Positions 10,581 to 20,457 are shown, numbered from the stretch's first letter. The stretch is 64,000 nucleotides of DNA from Actinoplanes regularis (GCF_900188005.1 NZ_FZNR01000001.1:558001-622000), one strand, 5' to 3'. Made by a program: numbers and translations. Notes: generated by a model not told the origin, from the sequence alone.

Positions 10581-11378
10581 TCAACGGAGCGCGTACTCCA
10601 GCGTGTGCCGTTCGTAATCGAGCAGACGCAGGTCACGCATCGGACGGCGCAGATGGCCCTTGTGCACGATGCGGACGAAGGCCGGGTCACCGGCCGCCGC
10701 CATCCGGCGGATGCCCTCGACGTGGTCGACGATCCGCTTGCGGATGGTCCGCACCAGCCGGTGCCGGTCGCGCGGGATCAACCCGTACGCGTCCGCGAAC
10801 AGTCGCAGGCGCCGCGGCCGGTTCGGCCGCTTCCAGCCGAGCGTGTACGAGTCCCGGTCGCTGAAGAGCGGCACCCAGGTCCACGCCGCATACGCCACGT
10901 CGTAGATCCGCGAGCCGGGTGAGGCCAGGTCGAAGTCGATCAGGGCGAGCGTGCCGTCCGGCCGCCAGACCACGTTGTGCGGTGCGGCGTCGTGGTGGCA
11001 GATCACCTCGGTGTCGGGCGGCGGCGGGCCGAAGGAGCGCCAGACCGCGCCGGGCGGGGGCACGAAGCCGTACTGCGCGTCGTGGAACATCCGCAGCATG
11101 GTGGCGACGGTGACCAGCGCCTCCTCGGTCACCCAATGCGGGGCCAGCGGGTACTCACCACACTCGCCGTCGAGGTAGGTGAGCACCTCGCGGCCCTTCT
11201 CGTCCATCCCCAGCGCGCTCGGCGAGCCGGTGAAACCGACCCGCTCCAGATGATTGAGCAGCGCGTGGACGGCCGGCGTCCACGGCCCCGCGTTACGCCG
11301 GACCGTGTCACCGAGCCGGGACACCGTGCTGACGTTGCCACCGTGCAGCGGTATCTCGCGCAGCGGCTCCTGCGTCAC
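10581..11378 (-). CDS. Aminoglycoside/choline phosphotransferase-family kinase-like protein
   Basis: 265 residues. The GTG at 11378 is preceded by GGGAGG at 6 bases; further upstream the frame overlaps ftsY and is not plausible. The kinase core shows the catalytic loop ICHHDAAPHNVVW and the metal-binding IDFDLASPG, as in APH-fold enzymes. An N-terminal glycine-rich loop is weak. The substrate cannot be told; most chromosomal members are not resistance genes. It begins 38 bases after ftsY and probably shares its transcript. Confidence 0.8.
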   Translation of the reverse strand: MTQEPLREIPLHGGNVSTVSRLGDTVRRNAGPWTPAVHALLNHLERVGFTGSPSALGMDEKGREVLTYLDGECGEYPLAPHWVTEEALVTVATMLRMFHDAQYGFVPPPGAVWRSFGPPPPDTEVICHHDAAPHNVVWRPDGTLALIDFDLASPGSRIYDVAYAAWTWVPLFSDRDSYTLGWKRPNRPRRLRLFADAYGLIPRDRHRLVRTIRKRIVDHVEGIRRMAAAGDPAFVRIVHKGHLRRPMRDLRLLDYERHTLEYALR

Positions 11379-11415
11379 CCACAGCCTCCCTGAATGTCCC
11401 CGAACAGACCCGAGC

Positions 11416-12600
11416 CTACGCGGTTTCCCCGAGGAGAGCCTCGACGAAGGCCGCCGGCTCGAACGGCGCGAGGTCGTCCGGCCCCTCACCCAGGCCGACC
11501 AGCTTGACCGGGATCCCCAGCTTGCGCTGCACAGCGATGACGATGCCGCCCTTCGCGGTGCCGTCGAGTTTGGTGAGCACCACACCCGTGACATCCACCA
11601 CCTCGGTGAATACCCGGGCCTGCTCCAGCCCGTTCTGCCCGGTGGTGGCGTCCAGCACGAGCAGCGTCTCGTCGACCGGGCCGTGCTTCTCCACCACCCG
11701 CTTGACCTTGCCCAGCTCGTCCATCAGGCCGACCTTGTTCTGCAGCCGGCCGGCGGTGTCCACCACCACGGTGTCGATGCCGACGTCGATGCCGCGCTTG
11801 ACCGCGTCGAAGGCCACGCTGGCCGGGTCGCCACCCGCCGGGCCACGGACCGTCTCGGCGCCGACCCGCTCACCCCAGGTGACCAGCTGTTCGGTGGCCG
11901 CCGCGCGGAACGTGTCGGCCGCGCCGAACAGCACGGTGCGCCCGTCCGCGATCAGCACCCGGCCGATCTTCCCGCAGGTGGTGGTCTTACCGGCACCGTT
12001 CACGCCGACCACCATCAGAACCGCGGGCCGGCCGTCGTGCGGGGCGGTGTGCAGGCTGCGGTCAAGGTCCGGTTCGAGCGCGGCGATCAGTTCCTCGGTG
12101 AGCTGCTCGCGAACCCCGGCCACGGTCCGGGTGCCGAGGATCCGGACCCGCTCGCGCAGCCGCTCGACGATCACCTGGGTGGCCTCGACTCCGACATCCG
12201 CGGTGATCAGGCTGTCCTCGATCTCCTCCCAGTCGTCGTCCTCCAGGTGGTCCCGGGAGAGGACGGTGAGCAGGCCACGGCCCAGCGCGCTCTGCGAGCG
12301 GGCCAGCCGGGCACGCAGCCGGACCAGGCGGCCGGCGGTCGGCTCGGGCTTCTCGACGACCGGCGTGGGCGCCGCGACCGGCGGCTCCTCGATCACCGGC
12401 GCCTCGATCACCGGGGCCTCGGTCACCGGCGTCTCGGCGACGGGAGCCTTCTCGACGAGCGGGGGGAGCTCCTCCTCCGCGGGCACCGTGGGAACCGGCG
12501 GCGGCGGAAGCTCCTTGCGGCGCATCCTCGGCACGACCAGCCCGACCGCGCCCACGACCAGGACGACGAGCAGGATCACTGCGGCGACCACGTATTCCAT
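11416..12600 (-). CDS. ftsY: Signal recognition particle receptor FtsY
   Basis: 394 residues from the ATG at 12600 with AGGA 8 bases upstream. A single N-terminal membrane helix (residues 3-24) and an acidic Pro/Glu/Val-rich linker (repeated EAPVIE, ETPVTE) precede the NG domain. GTPase motifs: G1 VGVNGAGKTTT near residue 197, DTFRAAATEQL, VVVDTAGRLQNK, TKLDGTAKGG and the closing GLGEGPDDLAPF. It brings ribosome-SRP complexes to the translocon. It lies near smc as in mycobacteria, though here a four-gene block separates them. Confidence 0.97.
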   Translation of the reverse strand: MEYVVAAVILLVVLVVGAVGLVVPRMRRKELPPPPVPTVPAEEELPPLVEKAPVAETPVTEAPVIEAPVIEEPPVAAPTPVVEKPEPTAGRLVRLRARLARSQSALGRGLLTVLSRDHLEDDDWEEIEDSLITADVGVEATQVIVERLRERVRILGTRTVAGVREQLTEELIAALEPDLDRSLHTAPHDGRPAVLMVVGVNGAGKTTTCGKIGRVLIADGRTVLFGAADTFRAAATEQLVTWGERVGAETVRGPAGGDPASVAFDAVKRGIDVGIDTVVVDTAGRLQNKVGLMDELGKVKRVVEKHGPVDETLLVLDATTGQNGLEQARVFTEVVDVTGVVLTKLDGTAKGGIVIAVQRKLGIPVKLVGLGEGPDDLAPFEPAAFVEALLGETA

Positions 12601-12742
12601 GCCGAAATCCTGACAGATGAGCCGCCGGGCCGTGGCAACGGCCACGTACTGGCTATTCCGGGCAGTGATTGGGAAGGATGTGGACACCCTAGAAGCCCAG
12701 CGTGGAAGGCTCTGTCATGCGACACATCTCCGGTCCCGTCCG

Positions 12743-14422
12743 ATGACCGCGCAGCTGCTCATCGGGCCGGTGCTGCGCCGGGTCGTCGGCGACCGCGCCA
12801 CCGTCTGGGTGGAGACCAGCGGGCCCGCGCGGGTGCGGGTCGAGGCGGGCGACGGAGCCGGCGGGACGGCGACCACCTTCTGCGCGTTTGGACACCACTA
12901 CGCCCTGATCGTGGTGAGTGGCCTGGCCCCGGACTCGGCCCACGCGTACCGGGTGTACCTGGACGACCATCAGGTCTGGCCGGCCGCCGGCTCGCCGTAC
13001 CCGCCCTCGGTGATCCGGACCCGGGCCGCCGACGACAGCGCCCAACCGGTCTCCCTGCTCTTCGGCTCCTGCCGGCAGGGCACCCCGCAGGCAGTCAGCC
13101 GGCGCCTGCCCCCGGACGCGCTGGACGCGTACGCCCGGCGCCTGATGGCCGACCCCGGGCACCGCCCCGACCTGCTGGTCCTGCTCGGCGACCAGGTCTA
13201 CGCGGACGAGACCTCGCACAAGGTGCGCCGGTTCCTGCGCCGGCACCGCCCGGCCGGTCACGAGCAGCCGGCCGACCAGGTGGTCACGTTCGAGGAGTAC
13301 ACCAAGCTCTACCTGGAGTCCTGGCGCGATCCCGAGGTGCGCTGGCTGTTCTCCACCGTACCGAGCGTGATGATCTTCGATGACCACGAGATGATCGACG
13401 ACTGGAACACCTCGGCCTCCTGGCGGGCCGAGATGTCCCGGCAGCCGTGGTGGCGGGAGCGGATCTCAGGCGGGCTCGGCTCCTACTGGATCTATCAGCA
13501 CCTGGGCAACCTGAGCCCGGACGAGCTGGCCGCCGACCCGCTGTTCCAGAAGGTGTCGGCCGCCGAGGACGCCACCGATCTGCTGCGCGAGTTCGGTCGC
13601 CAGGTGGACGAGCCGGACTCGGCGGAGAACACCGACCGGCCGTATCAGTGGAGCTTCGCCCTCGACGTGGGCCGTACCCGGCTGGTCGTGCTCGACAACC
13701 GGTGCAACCGTGTGCTCACCCCGGGCAGCCGGGCGATGCTCCCGGCCGCCGAGTGGGGCTGGTTCCTCGACCAGGCCCACGGCGAGTACGACCACCTGGT
13801 CGTCGGCTCGTCCCTGCCGTGGCTGATGCCGCCCGCCATCCACCACCTGGAGGCCTGGAACGAACGGGTCGCCGAGTCCCACCGGCCCCGGTGGGCCGCG
13901 TTCGGCGAGAAGGTGCGGCGGGCCTTCGATCTGGAGCACTGGGCCGCGTTCGGGAAGTCCTTCACGGCGCTGGGTGAGCTGTTCCGGCGGCTCGGGGAGG
14001 GTGGCCTCGGCGCGCCCGGGCACCGGGTCGGCGCCGGCGGGGCGTACGCGGCCCCCGCCTCGATCAGCGTGCTCTCCGGGGACGTGCACCACTCCTATGT
14101 GGCCCGGGCCGACTTCGGTCCCGCCATGGCCACCCCGGTGATGCAGCTGACCTGCTCACCGATCCACAACGAGGTGCCGCTGCCGCTGCGGCCGCTGATG
14201 CGGGTCAGCTGGCTGCCACCGGTCGCCCGGATCGCTCGGGGCCTGGCGAAGTCGGCCGGGGTGGTGAAGCCGGCGATCCGGTGGAAGCGGACGTCCGGGC
14301 CCTACTTCGGCAACGCGCTGGGCACGCTGACCCTGGACGGGCACGCCGCCGCCGCGGTGATCGAGGGCACCAACGGCGACGGTCACCTGTACGAGGTGGC
14401 GGCGACCACGTACCGGCCCTGA
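12743..14422 (+). CDS. PhoD-like metallophosphatase/phosphodiesterase
   Basis: 559 residues from the ATG at 12743 (MTAQLLIGPVLRRV); no strong ribosome binding site is visible, so the start is tentative. An N-terminal fibronectin-like part (ATVWVETSGPARV, YALIVVSGLAPDS) is followed by the metallophosphatase: LLFGSCRQGT, LLVLLGDQVYADE, SVMIFDDHEMIDDWN and LSGDVHHSYVARADF, which supply Asp, Asn and His ligands. There is no signal peptide, unlike secreted PhoD, so a cytoplasmic or exported phosphodiesterase role is open. It is transcribed rightward, divergent from ftsY, and followed by a DinB-like gene. Confidence 0.85.
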   Translation: MTAQLLIGPVLRRVVGDRATVWVETSGPARVRVEAGDGAGGTATTFCAFGHHYALIVVSGLAPDSAHAYRVYLDDHQVWPAAGSPYPPSVIRTRAADDSAQPVSLLFGSCRQGTPQAVSRRLPPDALDAYARRLMADPGHRPDLLVLLGDQVYADETSHKVRRFLRRHRPAGHEQPADQVVTFEEYTKLYLESWRDPEVRWLFSTVPSVMIFDDHEMIDDWNTSASWRAEMSRQPWWRERISGGLGSYWIYQHLGNLSPDELAADPLFQKVSAAEDATDLLREFGRQVDEPDSAENTDRPYQWSFALDVGRTRLVVLDNRCNRVLTPGSRAMLPAAEWGWFLDQAHGEYDHLVVGSSLPWLMPPAIHHLEAWNERVAESHRPRWAAFGEKVRRAFDLEHWAAFGKSFTALGELFRRLGEGGLGAPGHRVGAGGAYAAPASISVLSGDVHHSYVARADFGPAMATPVMQLTCSPIHNEVPLPLRPLMRVSWLPPVARIARGLAKSAGVVKPAIRWKRTSGPYFGNALGTLTLDGHAAAAVIEGTNGDGHLYEVAATTYRP

Positions 14423-14465
14423 AATCGCATGGCGGCCGATCGACTTTCGCAGCAGGATGTCGTCG

Positions 14466-14987
14466 ATGACTACCTGGACCGCGCCCGAGGCGCATCGCGA
14501 ACCCGAACCGATGACCGGCGACGAGCGGGCAATGCTCCAGGGCTGGCTGGACTGGCACCGGCAGACCCTGCTGCGGAAGTGTGCCGGCCTGACCGCCGAG
14601 CAGCTCAAGCTGGCCAGCGCTGAACCGTCCAACCTGACCCTGCTCGGCCTGGTCCGGCACATGACCGGGGTCGAGCGGTGGTGGTTTCGCACCAACGCCG
14701 CCCAGGAGGCCGACGCCGACGACCTGTACTGCACCGAGGACAACCAGGACGGCGACTTCGACGACGTCGCCACCGCGAACGCCGAGGCCGACCTCGCCGC
14801 CTTCCGGGCCGAGATCGTGGTCTGTGACAAGGCGGTAGCCGGGCTGTCGCTGGAGCACGAGTTCCCCGGCCGGCGCGGCCCGATCAGCCTGCGCTGGGCC
14901 TACCAGCACATGATCGAGGAGTACGCCCGGCACAACGGTCACGCCGACCTGATCCGGGAGCGGATCGACGGCGTGACCGGGGACTAG
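14466..14987 (+). CDS. DinB-like/DUF664 family protein
   Basis: 173 residues. I chose the ATG at 14466 because AGGA lies 8 bases upstream; an ATG three codons earlier overlaps that site. The four-helix DinB fold is shown by LTLLGLVRHMTGVERWWF and HMIEEYARHNGHADLIRE, which carry the His residues that bind a divalent metal. Relatives include thiol-dependent (mycothiol) transferases, and many are uncharacterised. It ends three bases before the convergent lipoprotein gene. Confidence 0.85.
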   Translation: MTTWTAPEAHREPEPMTGDERAMLQGWLDWHRQTLLRKCAGLTAEQLKLASAEPSNLTLLGLVRHMTGVERWWFRTNAAQEADADDLYCTEDNQDGDFDDVATANAEADLAAFRAEIVVCDKAVAGLSLEHEFPGRRGPISLRWAYQHMIEEYARHNGHADLIRERIDGVTGD

Positions 14988-14990
14988 CGC

Positions 14991-15659
14991 CTAGTCGCCG
15001 AGGTGCGGGATCGTCGACTTCCCCTCGTCCCGCACCGTGAAGCTGCTCATCGCGTCACCCTCGCCGCTCTCCTGGACCACCACCGCACCGTCGGCGCCCT
15101 CGGCGAACACGTACATGCCGCCGACCTCGATCAGCCGGCCCTTGCCGCCGGGCGCCAACGGGAAGGTGAAGATCTGGTCCTCCTTGCCGGCGTCACAGGC
15201 AGTGGTCTTGAGGTTCAGCGGCTGCCCGCCGCCGGGCGAGTTCACGTGCAGGCACCAGGCCTCGCCGCCCTCGATCATCTTCGCGGTCTTGAGCAGGTAC
15301 CGGTCGCCGCCGACCTCGACCGGCGACGGCACGAAGAGGGCCTTGTCGCCGAGCCGGTCGGTCAGGGCCACGACACCGTCGGAGCCCACGGTCAGCATCT
15401 TCCGGCCACCCGACTGCGCGGTCGCGAAGACCAGTTGACGGTCCGCGCGGACCGGCGCTCCCGGGCCGACGGGCGCGATCCCGGCCGGAGTGGTCGACCC
15501 GCTCTCCGTCGGCGGAGCCGTCGAGGCCGGCGCGCTGCTCACCACGGGCGCCGAGCCGTCCGCCGGAGCGGAAACCGGGTCGCTGGAGGAGCAGGCCGCG
15601 GCGCTCAGGACGAACAAGCTACCGCCGGCGAGCAGACCGATCTTGGCCACAGCTGACAT
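14991..15659 (-). CDS. Putative lipoprotein of unknown function
   Basis: 222 residues from the ATG at 15659, with GGAAGG at 7 bases. A lipoprotein signal ends in the lipobox LSAAAC (Cys about residue 23), followed by a Ser/Ala/Pro/Thr-rich linker (to about residue 70). The globular part has two Cys (AWCLHV and TTACDAG) spaced for a disulfide and beta-rich segments (MLTVGSDGVVALTD, GGMYVFAEGADG). Possibly a lectin or ligand-binding module, but I recognise no family. It should sit on the outer face of the membrane. Confidence 0.75.
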   Translation of the reverse strand: MSAVAKIGLLAGGSLFVLSAAACSSSDPVSAPADGSAPVVSSAPASTAPPTESGSTTPAGIAPVGPGAPVRADRQLVFATAQSGGRKMLTVGSDGVVALTDRLGDKALFVPSPVEVGGDRYLLKTAKMIEGGEAWCLHVNSPGGGQPLNLKTTACDAGKEDQIFTFPLAPGGKGRLIEVGGMYVFAEGADGAVVVQESGEGDAMSSFTVRDEGKSTIPHLGD

Positions 15660-15747
15660 GACGTTCCTTCCAGATGGTGTGCCTCGGTGAAACATCACCC
15701 ATCTTGGACGGGTCACCCCGAACCGCGCCAGGCACACCGGTCCGGCA

Positions 15748-16362
15748 TCAAACCGGCAGATCGAGCACCTTTCGCAGGTACGGCAGGTGCTCCGGCCCGG
15801 TCCACCGAGATGCCGACAGCTTCGCCGACCTGGCGCCCCGGATCACCCGGTCGTCGTCGTCCACGAAGAGCACGTGCTTCGGCTGCTCGCCGAGCGTGAG
15901 ACAGGCCTGCTCGAAGTACTCCGGCGCCGGCTTGTGCACCTTCATCTCCCACGAGCTGAGGACCAGGTCCACCTCGTCGGTCAGGCCGAGCGCGTCCAGG
16001 TCGCCGCGGAGCCGGTCGGTGGCGTTGGTGGCCAGCCCGACCTTGCGGCCGGCGGCGCGCACGCCGCGGACGAACTCCAGCGCCTCCGGGTCCACCTCAC
16101 CCCGGTACGCCTGCCACTCGGCGACCGCGGCGGCCGCCTCCGGCTCGTCCAGCGGCAGCCGGCTCGCGACCAGGCCCATCCACTCCGCGTCGGTGATCTC
16201 GCCGGCCATCGCGGGCCGGTAGATGTCCCAGGACATCGCGGTCTCCAGCAGGGCGGCCGGGGCGAGGCCGTACCTCACCTCGACGGCGATCATCGGGGCC
16301 GGGTCCCAGCGGCGCAGCACGCCGTCCAGGTCGATCAACAAGGCCCGGGCGCGGTCGCGCAT
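15748..16362 (-). CDS. HAD-superfamily hydrolase
   Basis: 204 residues. HAD motif I is LLIDLDGVL (nucleophile Asp), motif II is GLATNAT, the Lys motif is VHKPAPEYF, and motif IV is VLFVDDDDRVIRGA. A helical cap lies between motifs I and II. Such proteins dephosphorylate small metabolites; the substrate is unknown. It begins 24 bases after the smc stop with GGAGG upstream and probably shares the smc transcript. Confidence 0.85.
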   Translation of the reverse strand: MRDRARALLIDLDGVLRRWDPAPMIAVEVRYGLAPAALLETAMSWDIYRPAMAGEITDAEWMGLVASRLPLDEPEAAAAVAEWQAYRGEVDPEALEFVRGVRAAGRKVGLATNATDRLRGDLDALGLTDEVDLVLSSWEMKVHKPAPEYFEQACLTLGEQPKHVLFVDDDDRVIRGARSAKLSASRWTGPEHLPYLRKVLDLPV

Positions 16363-16386
16363 CTTTTACTGGTCCTCCATGTCAGA

Positions 16387-19300
16387 TCAGCCCTCGGTCC
16401 GCTCGGGGGTGGCGGCGGGCTCATTTGTCGCGTCGGGGCTCAGCCGCTGGCTGATCACCTGCGTGACGCCGGCCCGCATGGTGACGCCGTACAGCGCGTC
16501 CGCGACCTCCATCGTCCGCTTCTGGTGCGTGATGATGAGCAGCTGACTCTTCTCCCTGAGTTGCCGGAAGAGCGTAATCAACCGGCCCAGGTTCACGTCG
16601 TCGAGGGCCGCCTCGACCTCGTCCATGATGTAGAAGGGCGAGGGGCGGGCGCGGAAGATGGCGCAGAGCATGGCCACCGCGGTGAGCGAGCGCTCGCCAC
16701 CGGAGAGCAGCGACAGCCGCTTGATCTTCTTACCCGGCGGGCGGGCCTCGACCTCGACGCCGGTGGTCAGCATGTCCTCCGGGTCGGTGAGCACCAGCCG
16801 GCCCTCGCCGCCCGGGAAGAGCACCTGGAAGACGGTCTGGAACTCACGGGCGGTGTCGTGGAACGCCGAGGTGAACACCTCGAGGATCCGGTCGTCCACG
16901 TCCTTGACCACGGTGAGCAGGTCCTTGCGGGTGGCCTTGAGGTCCTCGAGCTGATCGGAGAGGAACTTGAAGCGCTCCTCGAGCGCGGCGAACTCCTCCA
17001 GCGCCAGCGGGTTGACCTTGCCGAGCATGGTCAGGTCACGTTCCGCCTTGTTGGCCCGCTTCTCCTGGGTGGCCCGGTGGAACGGGACCGGCTCGGGGGC
17101 CGGCTTGCCATCCTTCTCCGCGGCGGCCACGTCCGCCTGGGTCGGCGGGACCAGCTGCTCCGGGCCGTACTCACCGATCAGCGTCTCGACGTCGAGCGAG
17201 AAGTCCTCGGCGGCCTTGGCCTCCAACTGCTCGATGCGCATCCGCTGCTCGGCCCGGGCCATCTCGTCCCGGTGCACCTCGCTGGTCAGCCGCTCCAGCT
17301 CGGTGACCAGGCGCTTGGCGGTGGCACGCACCTCCTGGAGCTCGGCTTCCCGGCTGGTCCGCTCGTGCGCGATGCGGTCGCGCTCCTCGGCGGCCATGGC
17401 CAGCGAGATCCGGACCCGGGCGAGCGCGGTGTTCGCACCCAGCGCGACCGCACGGGCGATCTCGGCGCCCCGGGCGCGGGCGGCCCGGCGGGCCGCGGCC
17501 CGCTCGCGGGCCTGTCGCTCCTGATTGGCCTGGCGCAGCAGCGAGTCGGCGCGGCCGGCGATGGAGGAGACCCGCTCCTCCGCCGTACGCACGGCCAGCC
17601 GCACCTCCATCTCGTTCTGTCGGGCCTGCGGCACCAGCGCGGCCAGCCGGTCGCGCTCCTCGGTCGACGGCTCCTCGTCGAGCGGGGTGTCCTCGGCCAG
17701 CTTCAGCCGCTCCTCCAGCTCGGCCACCCGCATCAGGTCGGCCTCCCGGGCCGCCTCGGCCTTCTGCCGGGAGGCGCCGAGCCGCTCGCTCTCCGCCTTC
17801 GCCGAGCGGGCCGCCGCGCCCAGCTCGGCCAGCCGGCGGGCGGCCGCGTTCCGCTCGCCCTCGGCGGCCCGCTTGGCCTGGGCGGCCGTCGCCACCGCCT
17901 GCTTCAGCTCGGCGACCCGCGCGCGCACCTCGCCGAGCTGCTCCTTGAGCTCGGCGATGGTCTGCTCGGCGGTGGCCCGGCCGGCCTTCGCCTCGTCGAC
18001 CGCCGCCTGCACCTCGATGTAGCTGGTGGCCTTCGCCGAGCCGCCGGCCGCCGCCCAGGCGCCCAGCACGTCGCCGTCCGGCGTCACCGCGCGCAGCTCC
18101 GCGTTCGCGGCGACCAGCGCGGTGGCCGCGGCCAGATCGGCGACCAGCACCACGTCGCGCAGCGCGCGGTTGAGCGCCGGGCGGATCTGCTCCGGGCAGT
18201 CGATCACGTCGGGCGCCCAGAGGGCGCCCTCCGGCAGGTTCGGGCGCAGGCTGTCCAGCGAGCCCTGCGAGCCGGGCCCGGCCGGGGCGGCGATGACCAG
18301 CGCGGCCCGGCCGGCATCGGCGATCTTGAGGGTACGGACGGCCTCCACCGCCTCGTCCAGACTCGCCAGCGCCACCGAGTCGGCGAGCGTGTCCAGGGCC
18401 GCGGAGAGCGCCGCCTCGTGGCCGGGCCGGACGGTCAGCATCGACGCGAGGCTGCCAAGCAGGCCCGGCACCTGGCCGGACCGGGCCAGCAGCGCGCCCG
18501 CGCCGTCCTTGCGCCGCAGCCCCAGCGCCAGGGCCTCCTCACGGGCCTTGAGACTGGCCGCGTCCTTCTCGGCGGCGCGCTCCGCGTCGGAGAGCTCGCG
18601 CACCACAGCGGCGGCCCGGTCGTGCGCGGCGACCGCCTCGTCGTGCCGGGCGTCCAGCTCGACGTTGTCCCGATCGGCGTCCGACGACTCGGCGGAGACC
18701 ACGTCGACCTCGGCCTGCGCCGCCTCGGCCCGCATCAGCGCGTCCTCGTGCGCGGCCGCGAGCCGTTCGATCTCCTCGGCCGCGCTGGTGGTGCGGGCCC
18801 GCGCCGCGTTCACGTTGCCGGCCAGCTTGGCCAGGCCCTCGCGGCGGTCGGCGATCGCCTTCGCGGCCGCCCGCAGCTCGCCCTCGGCGGCGGCGAGCTG
18901 GCGTTCCAGCTCCTGGCGGTGCTCGACGGCCTCGGCCAGCCGCATCTGGTCGTCGGTGAGCGCCTCGCGCAGCTCCTCCTCCTGCTCCCGGACCCGCTCG
19001 GCCTCGGCCTCGAGCATGTCCGGGTCGCGGCCCGGGCGCTCGTCGTCCGGGGTGGCGGCCAGGTGCCGCAGCCGCTCACTGGCGAGCTGCTCGGTGGAGC
19101 GGAAGCGTTCCTGCAGGGTGGAGAGCTTGTACCAGGTGTCCTGGGCGGCCTGCAGCAGCGGCGCGTCCTCGGCGTGCGCCAGCTCCAGGTCGGCCAGCAT
19201 CCGCTGCACCTCGCGGTTCTCCGCCTCGACCTCGCCGCGCCGCTCACGCATCGCCGACTCGTCGGCGATCTCCTTGTCCAGCGTCGTACGCAGGGTGAAC

Positions 19301-20001
19301 AGGTCGTCGGCGAGCAGCCGGAGCCGCGCGTCCCGCAGGTCGGACTGGATGCCAGCGGCTCGCCGGGCCACCTCGGCCTGCCGGCCCAGCGGCTTGAGCT
19401 GACGGCGCAGCTCGGCGGTGAGGTCGGTCAACCGGTTCAGGTTGACCTGCATCGCGTCGAGCTTGCGGATCGCCTTCTCTTTGCGCTTGCGGTGCTTGAG
19501 GACGCCGGCCGCCTCCTCGATGAAGGAGCGGCGGTCCTCCGGCTTGGCGTGCAGCATCGCGTCCAGGCGACCCTGGCCGACGATGATGTGCATCTCCCGG
19601 CCGATGCCGGAGTCGCTCAGCAGCTCCTGGATGTCGAGCAGGCGGCACGAGTTGCCGTTGATCTCGTACTCACTGGCGCCGTCGCGGAACATCCGCCGGG
19701 TGATCGAGACCTCGGTGTAGTCGATCGGCAGCGCGCCGTCGTTGTTGTCGATGGTCAGCGTCACCTCGGCGCGGCCCAGGGGCGCCCGGCCGGCCGTGCC
19801 GGCGAAGATGACGTCCTCCATCTTGCCGCCGCGCAGCGCCTTCGCACCCTGCTCGCCGAGCACCCAGGCGATGGCGTCGACGACGTTGGACTTGCCGGAA
19901 CCGTTCGGCCCCACCACACAGGTGATGCCCGGCTCCAGCCGCAACGTGGTGGCGGAGGCGAAGGACTTGAAGCCCTTTACCGTCAGGCTCTTGAGGTGCA
20001 C
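16387..20001 (-). CDS. smc: Chromosome segregation ATPase SMC
   Basis: 1204 residues, the usual SMC length, from a GTG with GGAG 5 bases upstream. Walker A GPNGSGKSN is at residues 32-40; a long heptad coiled coil rich in Ala, Glu and Arg runs to a hinge near residues 510-650 (VPGLLGSLASMLTV), then a second coil; the C-terminus has the ABC signature LLSGGERSLTA near residue 1097 and Walker B FYIMDEVEAALDD. With ScpA and ScpB (not in this window) it condenses and segregates the chromosome. Very GC-rich coiled-coil coding leaves a 1,500-codon open frame on the opposite strand, which I do not believe is a gene. Confidence 0.97.
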   Translation of the reverse strand: MHLKSLTVKGFKSFASATTLRLEPGITCVVGPNGSGKSNVVDAIAWVLGEQGAKALRGGKMEDVIFAGTAGRAPLGRAEVTLTIDNNDGALPIDYTEVSITRRMFRDGASEYEINGNSCRLLDIQELLSDSGIGREMHIIVGQGRLDAMLHAKPEDRRSFIEEAAGVLKHRKRKEKAIRKLDAMQVNLNRLTDLTAELRRQLKPLGRQAEVARRAAGIQSDLRDARLRLLADDLFTLRTTLDKEIADESAMRERRGEVEAENREVQRMLADLELAHAEDAPLLQAAQDTWYKLSTLQERFRSTEQLASERLRHLAATPDDERPGRDPDMLEAEAERVREQEEELREALTDDQMRLAEAVEHRQELERQLAAAEGELRAAAKAIADRREGLAKLAGNVNAARARTTSAAEEIERLAAAHEDALMRAEAAQAEVDVVSAESSDADRDNVELDARHDEAVAAHDRAAAVVRELSDAERAAEKDAASLKAREEALALGLRRKDGAGALLARSGQVPGLLGSLASMLTVRPGHEAALSAALDTLADSVALASLDEAVEAVRTLKIADAGRAALVIAAPAGPGSQGSLDSLRPNLPEGALWAPDVIDCPEQIRPALNRALRDVVLVADLAAATALVAANAELRAVTPDGDVLGAWAAAGGSAKATSYIEVQAAVDEAKAGRATAEQTIAELKEQLGEVRARVAELKQAVATAAQAKRAAEGERNAAARRLAELGAAARSAKAESERLGASRQKAEAAREADLMRVAELEERLKLAEDTPLDEEPSTEERDRLAALVPQARQNEMEVRLAVRTAEERVSSIAGRADSLLRQANQERQARERAAARRAARARGAEIARAVALGANTALARVRISLAMAAEERDRIAHERTSREAELQEVRATAKRLVTELERLTSEVHRDEMARAEQRMRIEQLEAKAAEDFSLDVETLIGEYGPEQLVPPTQADVAAAEKDGKPAPEPVPFHRATQEKRANKAERDLTMLGKVNPLALEEFAALEERFKFLSDQLEDLKATRKDLLTVVKDVDDRILEVFTSAFHDTAREFQTVFQVLFPGGEGRLVLTDPEDMLTTGVEVEARPPGKKIKRLSLLSGGERSLTAVAMLCAIFRARPSPFYIMDEVEAALDDVNLGRLITLFRQLREKSQLLIITHQKRTMEVADALYGVTMRAGVTQVISQRLSPDATNEPAATPERTEG

Positions 20002-20150
20002 GGATCTCCGAGTGTTGACGATGGTCTGCTGGGTGGCAGGCTACCCGCCCGGCCCACGCGGGGCACGGCTACGCCGCGCCCGGCCGATCACCGGCGGCCA
20101 GAAAATCCGCCTGAGAGACCCCGTTTCGGTCACTGTCACCCCAAAAAACT

Positions 20151-20179
20151 GCGCGCCGCCACAAACTGTGGAGGCGCGC
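20151..20179. terminator. Bidirectional intrinsic terminator
   Basis: GCGCGCC (20151-20157) pairs with GGCGCGC (20173-20179); T tracts flank both sides (TTTTCTTT rightward, AGTTTTTT when read leftward). It would end transcripts of the small leftward gene at 20263-20457 before smc. Confidence 0.8.
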
Positions 20180-20262
20180 TTTTCTTTGATGCGTTTTGTG
20201 GTGCGAGGGGGATTGAACGCCGGTCGGTCACCCCGCAGAAACGTCCCGGCGGTCGGTGGAGC

Positions 20263-20457
20263 TCAGGTCAGTGCCGGCTCGGTCAGCCGTAGAATGTCAT
20301 CCGCTTCGGCGGCTGCCGCCGCCAGACGATCATTTTCCGCCCGGAGGCGGGTGACCTCGAACTCCAGGGCTTGCACCCTGGAACGCAGTCGGGTGACCTC
20401 GTCGAGCAGGCGCCGATCGGGCGCCGCACCTACGTGGCCGTAGAGGGCCTTCGCCAT
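20263..20457 (-). CDS. Small conserved coiled-coil protein
   Basis: 64 residues from the ATG at 20457, with AAGGAG at 6 bases. The sequence MAKALYGHVGAAPDRRLLDE is followed by one amphipathic helix of leucine-zipper type (VTRLRSRVQALEFEVTRL, ending ENDRLAAAAAEADDIL). Short proteins of this kind are widespread and unnamed in actinobacteria. It has its own ribosome binding site and terminator, so it is probably a monocistronic gene. Confidence 0.8.
   Translation of the reverse strand: MAKALYGHVGAAPDRRLLDEVTRLRSRVQALEFEVTRLRAENDRLAAAAAEADDILRLTEPALT

Noticed and set aside
10581..11378. Aminoglycoside resistance gene
   Set aside because: Only the generic kinase fold motifs are present; context is housekeeping, so no resistance is claimed.
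15787..20292. 1,500-codon open frame on the plus strand opposite smc
   Set aside because: Composition is an antisense shadow of GC-rich coiled-coil codons (Arg/Gly/Leu/His runs); no domains, and smc is certain.
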